A stretch of DNA of 64,000 nt, from contig JAZOBN010000008.1 of the NCBI GenBank assembly GCA_045595965.1, forward strand, positions 1 through 64,000, given 5' to 3'. Origin of the DNA: CAAGNP01 sp045595965. Lineage in GTDB: Bacteria > Bacteroidota > Bacteroidia > Bacteroidales > UBA932. A program made the position numbers and the translations under genes. Of the stretch, positions 52,314-61,460 are shown in pieces (the stretch's first letter is position 1; every line of letters begins with the position of its first letter). Under the pieces are notes generated by a model that was given only the letters and a program-made list of their open reading frames with translations, made no database searches and had not been told where the DNA came from.

Positions 52314-53710
52314 CAAAATATATAAATTTCATAGATGAAGAGTATATCCACTCACTAATCCGGAGTACAGAAGAGGACTTGGAGAAGTGCAGAGAGATAT
52401 TTGCAAAGAGCAGAAAAAAAATTCCTCTGACTCTTGAAGAGACTGCACAGCTTATTGCTATAAAGTCCCCTCAGGGTATGGAAGAGTTGTTTGCTACCGC
52501 CAAAGAGTTGAAGAGATCTATCTACGGAAACCGCATTGTCCTCTTTGCACCTCTATATATCGGAAACTACTGCATAAACAACTGTAAGTATTGCGGATTC
52601 CGCAACACCTTGACAACTACAGTACGTCACACATTGAGCGAACAGGAACTTCATGACGAAATTGTAGCCCTGGAGAATGAAGGGCACAAAAGATTGATCC
52701 TGGTTTATGGAGAACATCCTAAATATACACCGGAATTCATTGCACAGACTGTAAAACAGACCTACAGTGTCAAATCCGGCAATGGGGAGATCAGACGTGT
52801 CAATATCAATGCCGCACCCCTCGACGTAGAAGGGTACAGGATAGTGAAGGAGGCAGGAATCGGGACATTTCAGGTATTTCAGGAGACATACCATAAGGAG
52901 ACCTATGCAAAATACCACCCGGCAGGGACACCTAAAGGGGATTACCAGTGGAGACTCAATGCGATGGACCGGGCATTTGAGGGAGGTATAGACGATATGG
53001 GAATCGGAGCACTCTTCGGATTGTATGATTGGCGCTTTGAGGTTCTGGGACTTGTATCCCATGCAATACACCTCCAGAAAACACACGGTGTGGGTCCTCA
53101 TACCATCAGTTTTCCGAGAATCCAGCCTGCAAATGGTCTAAACCTTGAGCTCCCGTATAAAGTCAGCGACAATGACTTCAAGAAACTTGTGGCTATCCTC
53201 AGACTTGCCGTTCCCTATACAGGTTTGATAATGACTGCACGCGAATCGAAGGCAATCAGAGATGAGGTAATGGAATTTGGTGTAAGTCAGATTGATGCTG
53301 GAACAAAACTCGAAATCGGTGGATACAACCAGGAGAGGGAGAATGGGGAGCAGGATCTTAAAAAGGAGCAGTTTGCAGTTGGAGACACAAGAAATCTGGA
53401 TGAAGTCATAAGGTGGCTTCTCTCCCGGGAATTTATCCCAAGTTTCTGCACCTCCTGCTACAGGGTTGGCCGCACAGGGGTTCACTTCATGGAGTATGCC
53501 ATTCCGGGATTCATCAAAAAATACTGCACAAGGAATGCTCTTCTCACCCTTGCTGAATATTTGGAAGATTACTCTTCCCAAGAGACGAAAGAGATTGGTT
53601 ACAAATTGATCGAGCGTGAGATAGAGAATCTTCCTGATGAAGAACAAAAGGAGAATCTGAGAAATAGGCTATCAAGAATCAAAACAGGGACAAGAGATAT
53701 ACTTTATTGA
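52310..53710 (+). CDS. hydG: [FeFe]-hydrogenase maturase HydG
   Basis: Radical SAM tyrosine lyase that makes the CO and CN ligands of the [FeFe]-hydrogenase H cluster from tyrosine. 466 aa, normal length. The SAM cluster is C88-x3-C92-x2-C95 in NYCINNCKYCGF. The C-terminal cluster that separates HydG from ThiH is complete: Cys-x2-Cys-x22-Cys, starting at FCTSCYRVGRTGVHFMEY. It implies an active [FeFe]-hydrogenase, but hydA, hydE and hydF are not in the window. It lies between yihY and rel with 4-base overlap upstream and a 2-base gap downstream. Confidence 0.96.
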   Translation: MTKYINFIDEEYIHSLIRSTEEDLEKCREIFAKSRKKIPLTLEETAQLIAIKSPQGMEELFATAKELKRSIYGNRIVLFAPLYIGNYCINNCKYCGFRNTLTTTVRHTLSEQELHDEIVALENEGHKRLILVYGEHPKYTPEFIAQTVKQTYSVKSGNGEIRRVNINAAPLDVEGYRIVKEAGIGTFQVFQETYHKETYAKYHPAGTPKGDYQWRLNAMDRAFEGGIDDMGIGALFGLYDWRFEVLGLVSHAIHLQKTHGVGPHTISFPRIQPANGLNLELPYKVSDNDFKKLVAILRLAVPYTGLIMTARESKAIRDEVMEFGVSQIDAGTKLEIGGYNQERENGEQDLKKEQFAVGDTRNLDEVIRWLLSREFIPSFCTSCYRVGRTGVHFMEYAIPGFIKKYCTRNALLTLAEYLEDYSSQETKEIGYKLIEREIENLPDEEQKENLRNRLSRIKTGTRDILY

Positions 53711-53712
53711 TT

Positions 53713-56037
53713 ATGAGCGAGTTTACAAAAGAGGATTTGGATCTTATCCAGCAGGAGTTTGAAGAGCTGAGAATCGTCAGTCTTAAGAGATGTGCTTCTC
53801 AAGAGGAATATGAGGGTGTCATCAAGGCATTTGATTTTGCAAATGAAGCGCACAAAGGGGTAAGACGCCGCTCAGGTATTCCATATATCATCCACCCAAT
53901 CCAGGTGGCTAAAATTGTTGTACAGGAAATAGGTCTTGGATATAAATCAATCGCTGCTGCACTACTGCACGATGTTGTAGAAGATACCGATTACACCGTT
54001 GATGACATCAAACGACTGTTTGGTGAGAAAATCGCCTCTCTTGTAGATGGACTTACAAAAATCAAGGCTGCATTGGATACCGGCCCTGGTGCCAATATGC
54101 AGGCTGAAAATTTCAAAAGGATACTCCTCACCCTGAATGAAGATGTCCGCGTTGTCCTTATCAAACTTGCCGACAGACTCCATAATGTCCGTACCATCGA
54201 CTCAATGCCAGATCACAAGAAGGATAAAATCCTCAGTGAGACTATGTACATTTTCGTCCCATTGGCACACAGATTGGGTTTGTACAGCATGAAGTCTGAG
54301 ATGGAAAACATCTGGCTGAAGACAAGGGAGCCTCAGGCTTATGACGAGATTCAGTCCAAAATTGACAATGTCGTAAGTCAGAAACAGGAGGCAATGGATA
54401 AATTCCTCTCCCCTATTTCATCTACACTTAAAGAGAGGGGGTACGATTTCGAAATTCTGAAAAGGACAAAAACCCCATACTCCATCTGGAAGAAGATGGC
54501 TACCAAAGGGGTTACTTTTGAGCAGATATATGACCTTTACGCCGTCAGAATCATCTTCAAGCCAAACGAGGGTTTTGATGAAAGGACACAATGCTGGTAC
54601 ATCTACACAATGATCACCGGTATCTATCCATCCAAAACCGACAGAATCAGAGATTGGGTTACAAAACCCAAATCCAACGGTTACGAGGCTCTCCACTGTA
54701 CAGTAATGAGCCCCATGGGTAATTGGGTCGAGGTTCAGATCCGTTCGGAGAGGATGAATGCAATTGCCGAAAGGGGAATCGCAGCACACTGGTCATATAA
54801 ACAGCAAGGTTATGGTTCAAACGGAAACTCTACCGAACAGGAGATGGACCATTGGCTTGATATGGTCAGAGATGTCCTTGAGAACCCCGATGCAAACGCA
54901 TTGAAATTCCTCGATAAATTCCACGAGAGCCTTCTGGGATCAGAGATATATGTATTCACACCTAAAGGTGAGTCAAGGACACTTCCCAAGGGTGCTACAG
55001 CTCTCGATTTTGCCTATAATATCCACTCTGAAATAGGAAACAAGGCTATTGCTGCAAAGGTAAATATGAAGCTTGTCCCCCTTTCAAGGGTGCTTCAGAA
55101 CGGAGACCAGATAGAGATCATAACTGCAGAGAACCAGAAACCCCAGAGGGAATGGCTCGATTTTCTGAAGACAGGAAAAGCCCGTTCTATCGTATATGAA
55201 CATATCCGGGAGGCGATTGAGGCCTCTTTGAGCAAAGGTCAGGAGACATTGGAAATAGAACTTGCCAAATATGGTGTCAAACCCCATAATAGAGTCCTGA
55301 AGAAACTTCTTGAGGCATATAATATGAGGACAAAAGATGAACTATACAACAAAATTGCTGTAGGTATCATCAAACTTGACAATCTTGAGTCTATCCTCAA
55401 ACACAATACCCAAAGCAAGAATGTAATGTATTGGACTTTGCAGCTGTTCAAGAGCAATAAAGGCAAAGAGAGCGGATACAAAGATGAGGATGATGATGAC
55501 GACTTCACATTTGATGATGCATCATCCCTGCAGAAACGCAACCAATCCAATCCTAAAGATAAACTTCCGAAGGGTAAAGAGTACATCCTTGAAGAGAACA
55601 TAGTTGACCACACCCTATCCTATAAGACAGCGGAGTGTTGCCATCCTATCCCTGGTGACAACGTAGTTGGTTTTATGGAAGAGGACGGAAGTGTCATCAT
55701 ACACAAAAAAACTTGTCCCAATGCCATTTCCAGGGCATCGAAAGAGGGGGAAAAGATTATCAATGCAAAATGGAGCAGACATAATGTCCTCTCCCATCTT
55801 GCAAGGATAAGGTTATGGGGTATGGACCGACTCGGAATCTTGAATGATGTCACAAAAAGCATATCCCTCGATCTGAATATAAATTTGAGGAAAGTGAATG
55901 TGGAGACCCACGACGGCGTTTTCGAAGGGTTTCTCGACTGTTATGTCCACAACATTGAAGACCTCGAGAAGATCATGTCAATTCTCAGGACAATAAAAGG
56001 GATTGAAAGTGTTACCCGAGTAGATATCAAAGAGTAA
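53713..56037 (+). CDS. rel: Bifunctional (p)ppGpp synthetase/hydrolase
   Basis: Stringent-response enzyme, 774 aa from the ATG at 53713 (a TTG two codons earlier is unlikely). HD hydrolase domain residues 30-190 with RRRSGIPYIIHP, LLHDVVEDTDYT and KLADRLHNVRTI intact; synthetase domain about 225-370 with KTPYSIWKKM, YDLYAVRIIF and SNGYEALHCTV; TGS domain about 410-470 (VFTPKGESRTLPKGATALDFAYNIHSEIG); acidic linker near 585 (DEDDDDDF); C-terminal ACT (about 700-774). Both activities look functional. Its stop shares a base with the next start. Confidence 0.96.
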   Translation: MSEFTKEDLDLIQQEFEELRIVSLKRCASQEEYEGVIKAFDFANEAHKGVRRRSGIPYIIHPIQVAKIVVQEIGLGYKSIAAALLHDVVEDTDYTVDDIKRLFGEKIASLVDGLTKIKAALDTGPGANMQAENFKRILLTLNEDVRVVLIKLADRLHNVRTIDSMPDHKKDKILSETMYIFVPLAHRLGLYSMKSEMENIWLKTREPQAYDEIQSKIDNVVSQKQEAMDKFLSPISSTLKERGYDFEILKRTKTPYSIWKKMATKGVTFEQIYDLYAVRIIFKPNEGFDERTQCWYIYTMITGIYPSKTDRIRDWVTKPKSNGYEALHCTVMSPMGNWVEVQIRSERMNAIAERGIAAHWSYKQQGYGSNGNSTEQEMDHWLDMVRDVLENPDANALKFLDKFHESLLGSEIYVFTPKGESRTLPKGATALDFAYNIHSEIGNKAIAAKVNMKLVPLSRVLQNGDQIEIITAENQKPQREWLDFLKTGKARSIVYEHIREAIEASLSKGQETLEIELAKYGVKPHNRVLKKLLEAYNMRTKDELYNKIAVGIIKLDNLESILKHNTQSKNVMYWTLQLFKSNKGKESGYKDEDDDDDFTFDDASSLQKRNQSNPKDKLPKGKEYILEENIVDHTLSYKTAECCHPIPGDNVVGFMEEDGSVIIHKKTCPNAISRASKEGEKIINAKWSRHNVLSHLARIRLWGMDRLGILNDVTKSISLDLNINLRKVNVETHDGVFEGFLDCYVHNIEDLEKIMSILRTIKGIESVTRVDIKE

Positions 56038-57848
56038 TGAAAAAGAGAGAATACTATATATTTATATCTGTAATTGCCGGGTTTGTCCTTTCACTGGCAG
56101 CCCCATCCTGTGCAAATACCACGACACCTCCATCTGGTGGGGCAAAGGATACCATTCCACCTATTGCACTCGAAGCTGTCCCGGTAATGAACAATGTCAA
56201 TCACCCTACTCAACCCAAAAAGAGCCAGATAGCTATAACTTTCAATGAATATGTTGTTTTGAAAGACCCAATAAACAACATATTCCTCTCCCCTCCACAG
56301 AAAAAAAAGCCCCAGGCAAAAATCAAGGGAAAAAGTGTAGTTGTATCATTTCAGGACACATTGCTTCCAAACACCTCGTATTGTCTCAATTTTGGAGAGT
56401 CAATTGCAGATAATAATGAGGGGAACATATTCCCACCACTTGCATACAGCTTCTCCACAGGAGATGTGATTGATTCCATTTATATGGCCGGGACAGTTGT
56501 TGATGCTAAAACAATGTTCCCACTCGATAAAATAACAATCCTCCTCCACACAGATCCAGGTGATTCTGCCATTTTCAATCTTCTCCCTATAGCTACTGCA
56601 AGGAGCGACAAATATGGATATTTTGCCATCAGAAATATCAAGCCCGGACGATACAGAGTATTTGCCATTGATGACAAGAACAACAATTTCCTATATGATC
56701 CGGCAGAAGAATCTGTAGCATTCTGTGATACCCTTTTTCTGGCACAACAGGTAATCAGGGACTCACTTCCCGAATTGATAACCTATGATGAGAAAGATAC
56801 CCTCGGAATTCTCTCACGTCCCTCCTCCATACAGCTCAATCTGTTTAAAGAGGTATCGTCAAGGCAATTTGTCAAAGAGGCTAAAAGATTGGGCAAAAGG
56901 ATGTTCTATATAAAATTTGCAGCCCCTTATGCTCAAATAGATTCCCTTGAATTGACAGGAATTGATAATTCCAAACTGATATCACAATTCAATATTACAA
57001 GGGACAGTCTTGCTATATGGGTCAATGATCAGGGAGAAATAGCCGACACACTCCATCTGAATCTCAAATACATGAAGACAGATGACAGTTTGAAACAGCT
57101 TGTCCCTTTCAAAGAGCATTTCCAACTCCCATACAAGAAAAAATTTACAACAGACAAACGTGGTAAAAATGTCGAAGTGGTGGATACTGCCGCCAAATAC
57201 ACACTGACAGCCCTGCCAGAGAAGGTGGAACAGGATGGAATTACAATTGAGTTCGATTACCCCCTTATCAAAGCACCTTTTGACTCGATACTCTATCAGT
57301 ACACCACACCTAAACAACAGATAAAGAGGGTTGAATTTACCGTATCACAGGACACATCCAATTTGAGAAGATACATTATAAAGCAATCTGAGCCATTCAT
57401 GCCCGGTAATGAGTATCTGATAAAGATCCCTTCAAAAACGTTCTATGATATCAACGGATTGCCTTGTGACAGTCTGGAGAAAAAGATCACCCTCCCTAAT
57501 GATGACCGTTTGAGCTCCCTCTCCATGGAGATGAAGAATGTAAACGGGAACTACATTGTAGAACTGATCTCTGAAAAGAGGGATAAAGTGTTCCGAAAAT
57601 ACACTTTCCATAGCGATACAACACTCTTCTTCCCCTATTTGAGTGCAGCAAAATACTCTATCAGGGTCACTGAGGACGGGAACAAGAACGGAATACTTGA
57701 TACCGGTTCCCTATTGGATAAAAAACAACCGGAGAAGGTAATATTGTATAAGGCGGGAAGTGGAAATACAGATGAAGCATACCTTATTCCTGTAATTGAA
57801 AAGAGTGAAATGACACAAACCATTGACATAAGCGAAATGTTCAAATGA
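56037..57848 (+). CDS. Ig-like domain lipoprotein
   Basis: 603 aa. Lipoprotein signal with Cys25 (SLAAPSC), then an N-terminal Big_5/SbsA-type Ig domain (TPPSGGAKDTIPP, ITFNEYVVLKDPINNIFLSPPQ, LPNTSYCLNFGESIADNNEGN). A carboxypeptidase-regulatory-like beta sandwich follows (GTVVDAKTMFPLDKITILL, FAIRNIKPGRYRVFAIDDKN) and then further beta repeats. It is probably held at the outer membrane. Overlaps rel by one base and the next gene by 4. The function is unknown; its position between rel and ispG is conserved-looking but I cannot verify that. Confidence 0.88.
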   Translation: MKKREYYIFISVIAGFVLSLAAPSCANTTTPPSGGAKDTIPPIALEAVPVMNNVNHPTQPKKSQIAITFNEYVVLKDPINNIFLSPPQKKKPQAKIKGKSVVVSFQDTLLPNTSYCLNFGESIADNNEGNIFPPLAYSFSTGDVIDSIYMAGTVVDAKTMFPLDKITILLHTDPGDSAIFNLLPIATARSDKYGYFAIRNIKPGRYRVFAIDDKNNNFLYDPAEESVAFCDTLFLAQQVIRDSLPELITYDEKDTLGILSRPSSIQLNLFKEVSSRQFVKEAKRLGKRMFYIKFAAPYAQIDSLELTGIDNSKLISQFNITRDSLAIWVNDQGEIADTLHLNLKYMKTDDSLKQLVPFKEHFQLPYKKKFTTDKRGKNVEVVDTAAKYTLTALPEKVEQDGITIEFDYPLIKAPFDSILYQYTTPKQQIKRVEFTVSQDTSNLRRYIIKQSEPFMPGNEYLIKIPSKTFYDINGLPCDSLEKKITLPNDDRLSSLSMEMKNVNGNYIVELISEKRDKVFRKYTFHSDTTLFFPYLSAAKYSIRVTEDGNKNGILDTGSLLDKKQPEKVILYKAGSGNTDEAYLIPVIEKSEMTQTIDISEMFK

Positions 57849-58528
57849 GAAACTACAGAGCTGCATACATAATTGTTTTTCTTATCCTGATTCTCATCTC
57901 AAAAGTGGGATTTTCTCAGGTAAAAGTTGAGATTGACACCACATTCTCAAAAGATGTAGTGGCAAAACCGACAGAACACCTATTGGGTGTAAGGTACAGT
58001 TATGATATAACCGGGGTCCATTTTACCCCAGACATCCACGCCAACAAAGTCCACACCTCCAAAAATATTGCCTTACTCTACACATATTACCACAATCTGT
58101 GGGACAACTGGAATTTCTTCGGGATACAGTTCGGTGCCAAAGTGTGCCAATATGGTTTCACCTCCGAATACAACATCAAAAGGATGGACCAGATCTTCAC
58201 GGCAATTGAGGTCCCGCTCGTCTCCCAATTCAAACTCGATCTGGGTAAACACTTCAGAGTCATGCTCGATATTGGAGGATTTGGCGGATATCGTATAAAG
58301 ACGACAAAACGAAGATTCTCTAAAGATATCAACAGATGGGACTACGGAGCCCTTGGTGGGGGGGGATTCGCATTGAGATTCCATCCTATAGAGATCCACA
58401 TTGAGGCACTTTACCAGTACTCTCTGGCCTGGCTCTACGCACCCGATACACTCTCTGACGAATGGTGGATGTACTCATATCCCAACAGATTAAGTTTCAA
58501 TATAGGTCTTCACATAAATTTTGACTGA
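57845..58528 (+). CDS. Outer-membrane beta-barrel protein (DUF6048-like)
   Basis: 227 aa with a signal peptide cut near residue 24 (LISKVGFSQ). Alternating hydrophobic strands rich in aromatic residues (LLGVRYSYDITGVHF, IALLYTYYHNLWDNWNFFGIQFGAKV, GALGGGGFALRFHPIEIHIEALYQYSLAWLY) and the terminal LSFNIGLHINFD indicate an 8- to 10-strand outer-membrane barrel. I recall a similar Bacteroidetes family as DUF6048 but am not certain. Overlaps the Ig-like lipoprotein gene by 4 bases, so the two may form a pair. Confidence 0.82.
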   Translation: MRNYRAAYIIVFLILILISKVGFSQVKVEIDTTFSKDVVAKPTEHLLGVRYSYDITGVHFTPDIHANKVHTSKNIALLYTYYHNLWDNWNFFGIQFGAKVCQYGFTSEYNIKRMDQIFTAIEVPLVSQFKLDLGKHFRVMLDIGGFGGYRIKTTKRRFSKDINRWDYGALGGGGFALRFHPIEIHIEALYQYSLAWLYAPDTLSDEWWMYSYPNRLSFNIGLHINFD

Positions 58529-58529
58529 T

Positions 58530-59828
58530 ATGGATAAAATAATAGTGGCTGATGTTGCCGGATTGAAGATTGGAAAAGGTTACCCCGTGGTAATACAGAC
58601 AATGTGCAACTGCAATACCAACGATATTGATACAGCTGTTGCCCAATGTCAGGAATTGACCGCTGCCGGCGCACAGATGATACGATTGACTACACAAGGT
58701 CTCCGTGAAGTGGAATCTCTCCGCATTATAAAAGACAGACTCCACGCATCGGGAAATTTCACCCCCCTTGTAGCAGATATCCACTTCTCTTCTGAAGCGG
58801 CTGTTGCAGCAGCTGCCGTTGCTGATAAGGTAAGGATAAATCCAGGCAACTTTGCAAAAGAACACGAGGTCGCCAAAAGAGAGTTCAAAAGATTCATCGA
58901 GGTATGCAAAGGGCACTCTACCGCTGTGAGAATTGGTATAAACCACGGTTCACTTGGGAAGAGAATCACAGAATTGTACGGAAATACAGCCCAGGGGATG
59001 AAAGAGGCTATGGTTGAATGGGTAGAGATGTGCCTGGAAGAGGATTTCACCAATATCGTATTGTCTCTCAAAGCGAGTAACACAGTTGTTATGGTAGAAG
59101 CATATCGCCTTCTGAATAGATGGATGGAGGAAAAAGGGGTTATCTTCCCTCTCCATCTTGGAGTTACAGAGGCGGGGAATGGTGAAATGGGGAGAATCAA
59201 ATCTGCCGCCGCCCTTGCAACCCTTTTGGGAGAAGGAATCGGTGAGACAATCAGGGTATCTCTCACTGAACCCCCAGTCAACGAATTGCCGGTAGCTCAC
59301 GCCATAGCAGACTATTTCAAGGGGGGACACCAGAATAGGGATAAGTACACATACAATGTCCCTTCATTAGATCAATTGTGGATAGAAGCTGCATGTGAAA
59401 TCGGCCCTAAACTCCTTGACCGCAAGATAGACGATTTCACTATCTCTGCACAGATAAACGGGACTCCTGCCCCAACCGATATAATTTCCGATTTGAAAGA
59501 CAATCTTCTTCAAGCTACACGACGCCGTTTTACAAAGTGTGAATATGTAGCGTGTCCCGGCTGTGGAAGGACACTCTATAATCTGGAAGAGACCTTCAAT
59601 GAGGTTCAGAGACGCACCTCTCATTTGAAAGGGTATTGCATAGCAGTGATGGGATGTATCGTAAATGGCCCCGGAGAGATGGCAGATGCCGACTACGGAT
59701 ATGTCGGAGAGGGACATGGGAAAGTCTCCATATATCGTGGGAAGGAGGCAATATACAGGTCAGTTCCACAAGAGGATGCGATAGACAAACTTTTAGCCTT
59801 AATAGAATCAGATTCAGAAAAACAATAA
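58530..59828 (+). CDS. ispG: 4-hydroxy-3-methylbut-2-enyl-PP synthase IspG
   Basis: Penultimate step of the MEP isoprenoid pathway, an iron-sulfur enzyme. 432 aa from the ATG at 58530. TIM barrel residues 1-259 with VIQTMCNCNT, LVADIHFSSEAA, KVRINPGN and the IVLSLKASN segment; C-terminal cluster domain with Cys342, Cys345 and Cys376 (ACPGCGR, MGCIVNGPGE, Glu383). Between the barrel and the first Cys are about 80 residues against roughly 18 in E. coli, while Bacteroides-type enzymes as I remember them carry a full extra domain of over 200. The insert here is therefore intermediate. Confidence 0.95.
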   Translation: MDKIIVADVAGLKIGKGYPVVIQTMCNCNTNDIDTAVAQCQELTAAGAQMIRLTTQGLREVESLRIIKDRLHASGNFTPLVADIHFSSEAAVAAAAVADKVRINPGNFAKEHEVAKREFKRFIEVCKGHSTAVRIGINHGSLGKRITELYGNTAQGMKEAMVEWVEMCLEEDFTNIVLSLKASNTVVMVEAYRLLNRWMEEKGVIFPLHLGVTEAGNGEMGRIKSAAALATLLGEGIGETIRVSLTEPPVNELPVAHAIADYFKGGHQNRDKYTYNVPSLDQLWIEAACEIGPKLLDRKIDDFTISAQINGTPAPTDIISDLKDNLLQATRRRFTKCEYVACPGCGRTLYNLEETFNEVQRRTSHLKGYCIAVMGCIVNGPGEMADADYGYVGEGHGKVSIYRGKEAIYRSVPQEDAIDKLLALIESDSEKQ

Positions 59829-59840
59829 AACATATACCTT

Positions 59841-61436
59841 ATGAAAAAATTTTTTGTTTCCCTTTTTTTAATCTTCATCTGCTCTGTATCACTATCAGCA
59901 CAAGAAGATATTGAAACCGGGAGTTGCACCTCTATAACCGTGGGTAAAGAGGCATCCACTGATGGTTCCATAATGACATCCCACACTTGTGATTCCGATT
60001 TCAGAACATGGATGAAGATGGAACCGCGTATCAAATATGATAAAGGTGCTACAGAAGCGGTCTACAAAGGGTTGCTCCATACCGATCTCCCTTGGGACAG
60101 ACGCACCGTCACCAAGGCTGGTGAAATCCCCGCGCCACAGCAGGAGACTTATAAATATCTCAACACTGCATACCCCTGCATGAATGAGAAACAGTTGGCA
60201 ATGGGAGAAACCACATTCGAGGGGAGGCCGGAGCTTGTCAATCCCGAAGGTCTTTTCCAGATTGAGGAGTTGCAGAGAATTGCCCTCCAGAGGTGCAGTA
60301 CTGCACGTCAGGCAATAAGATTGATGGGTGAACTTGCACAGGAATACGGCTATGGAGATTGGGGTGAATGTCTCACCATTATCGATAAAAATGAGGTATG
60401 GCACTTCGAAATCGCAGGATCAGGAGAGGGAAAACCGAGTGCATTATGGGTTGCACAAAGGGTTCCTGATGACCATATAAGTGTCTCTGCAAATATATCC
60501 CGCATAGGTAAGATTGAGTGGAATAATCCAGACTATTTCATCTACAGCAACGATCTCAGGGAGAGGGCAAAAAAACTCGGATATTGGGATGGTAAGGAGG
60601 AATTCATATTCCACAAAGTGGTTTCTGGTCAGAAGCCCTTCTCAATCAGGGAATTTTACATTTTCAACACACTTGCACCATCATTGGAGCTCAAGATGGA
60701 GTCAGATGAACTCCCATTCTCAATCAAACCCGACAAGAAGGTATCTCCAGAGATGATTACTGCCCTATTCAGATCCACCTACGAAGGGTCAGAATATGAC
60801 GCCGTCAAAGATCTCTCCATCGATTTCAAAAGAAGGGTCTGGAATCCTTATGACAACTCTATCACAATTACTGACGAACATATCACACCTGTCTCATCAT
60901 TCATGTCGAATGAGATAAGGGCACTCCTTAACCATCTCAAACCTGGTATTGCCCCGAATCATCGTACAATAGCGGTGATCAGATGTTCATATTCGTCTGT
61001 TATTCAAACGAGAAGCTGGCTCCCTGATGAGGTGGGATGCGTTGCATATTTCTCATACGACAACCCTGCCCAGTCTCCAAGAATTCCCATTTACGCAGGC
61101 ATCAGCCAGATACACGATGCATTCCAGATATGCGGACAGCATGAGTACAGAAAAGATGCTGCAATCTGGGCATACAGAGAGACAAACAGACTCTCTACAA
61201 TTGACTGGGATAAGACCCGTCCCCTTATCGAGTCAGAAGTTATGGCACTTGAAGAATCTATGTTCAGAGGGTGCGCCATGATCGAAGAGAAGGCTGTACG
61301 TCTCATCAAGGAGGGAGAGGTTGGAAAAGCTGAAGAAATACTGACAAGACATACCAATGATTTCGCCTCCCTGACTATGCAGAGATGGGAAGAATTGAAG
61401 GGAAAATTGTGGTTGATTTTTGTCAGAAGTATGTAA
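59841..61436 (+). CDS. C69-family dipeptidase
   Basis: 531 aa Ntn-hydrolase of the PepD type. Signal peptide residues 1-20 (MKKFFVSLFLIFICSVSLSA), a short propeptide, then Cys29 in TGSCTSITVGKEASTDGS, which becomes the N-terminal nucleophile after self-cleavage. Further family blocks: MTSHTCDSDFRTW, GLFQIEELQRIALQRCSTARQAI, WHFEIAGSGEGKPSALWVAQRVPDDHISVSAN and SRTWLPDEVG-like sequence (seen as TRSWLPDEVGCVAYFSYDN). Secreted to the periplasm, where it would hydrolyse dipeptides. Confidence 0.94.
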   Translation: MKKFFVSLFLIFICSVSLSAQEDIETGSCTSITVGKEASTDGSIMTSHTCDSDFRTWMKMEPRIKYDKGATEAVYKGLLHTDLPWDRRTVTKAGEIPAPQQETYKYLNTAYPCMNEKQLAMGETTFEGRPELVNPEGLFQIEELQRIALQRCSTARQAIRLMGELAQEYGYGDWGECLTIIDKNEVWHFEIAGSGEGKPSALWVAQRVPDDHISVSANISRIGKIEWNNPDYFIYSNDLRERAKKLGYWDGKEEFIFHKVVSGQKPFSIREFYIFNTLAPSLELKMESDELPFSIKPDKKVSPEMITALFRSTYEGSEYDAVKDLSIDFKRRVWNPYDNSITITDEHITPVSSFMSNEIRALLNHLKPGIAPNHRTIAVIRCSYSSVIQTRSWLPDEVGCVAYFSYDNPAQSPRIPIYAGISQIHDAFQICGQHEYRKDAAIWAYRETNRLSTIDWDKTRPLIESEVMALEESMFRGCAMIEEKAVRLIKEGEVGKAEEILTRHTNDFASLTMQRWEELKGKLWLIFVRSM

Positions 61437-61444
61437 AAAACCCT

Positions 61445-61452
61445 TACATTTG
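61445..61452 (+). promoter_or_regulatory. -7 element of carAB
   Basis: TACATTTG fits TAnnTTTG and ends eight bases before the carA ATG at 61461; TTTG at 61419-61422, inside the end of the dipeptidase gene, lies 22 bases upstream as -33. The transcript would be nearly leaderless, like the pheA leader and ligA. Confidence 0.6.
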
Positions 61453-61460
61453 TGTTCAAT

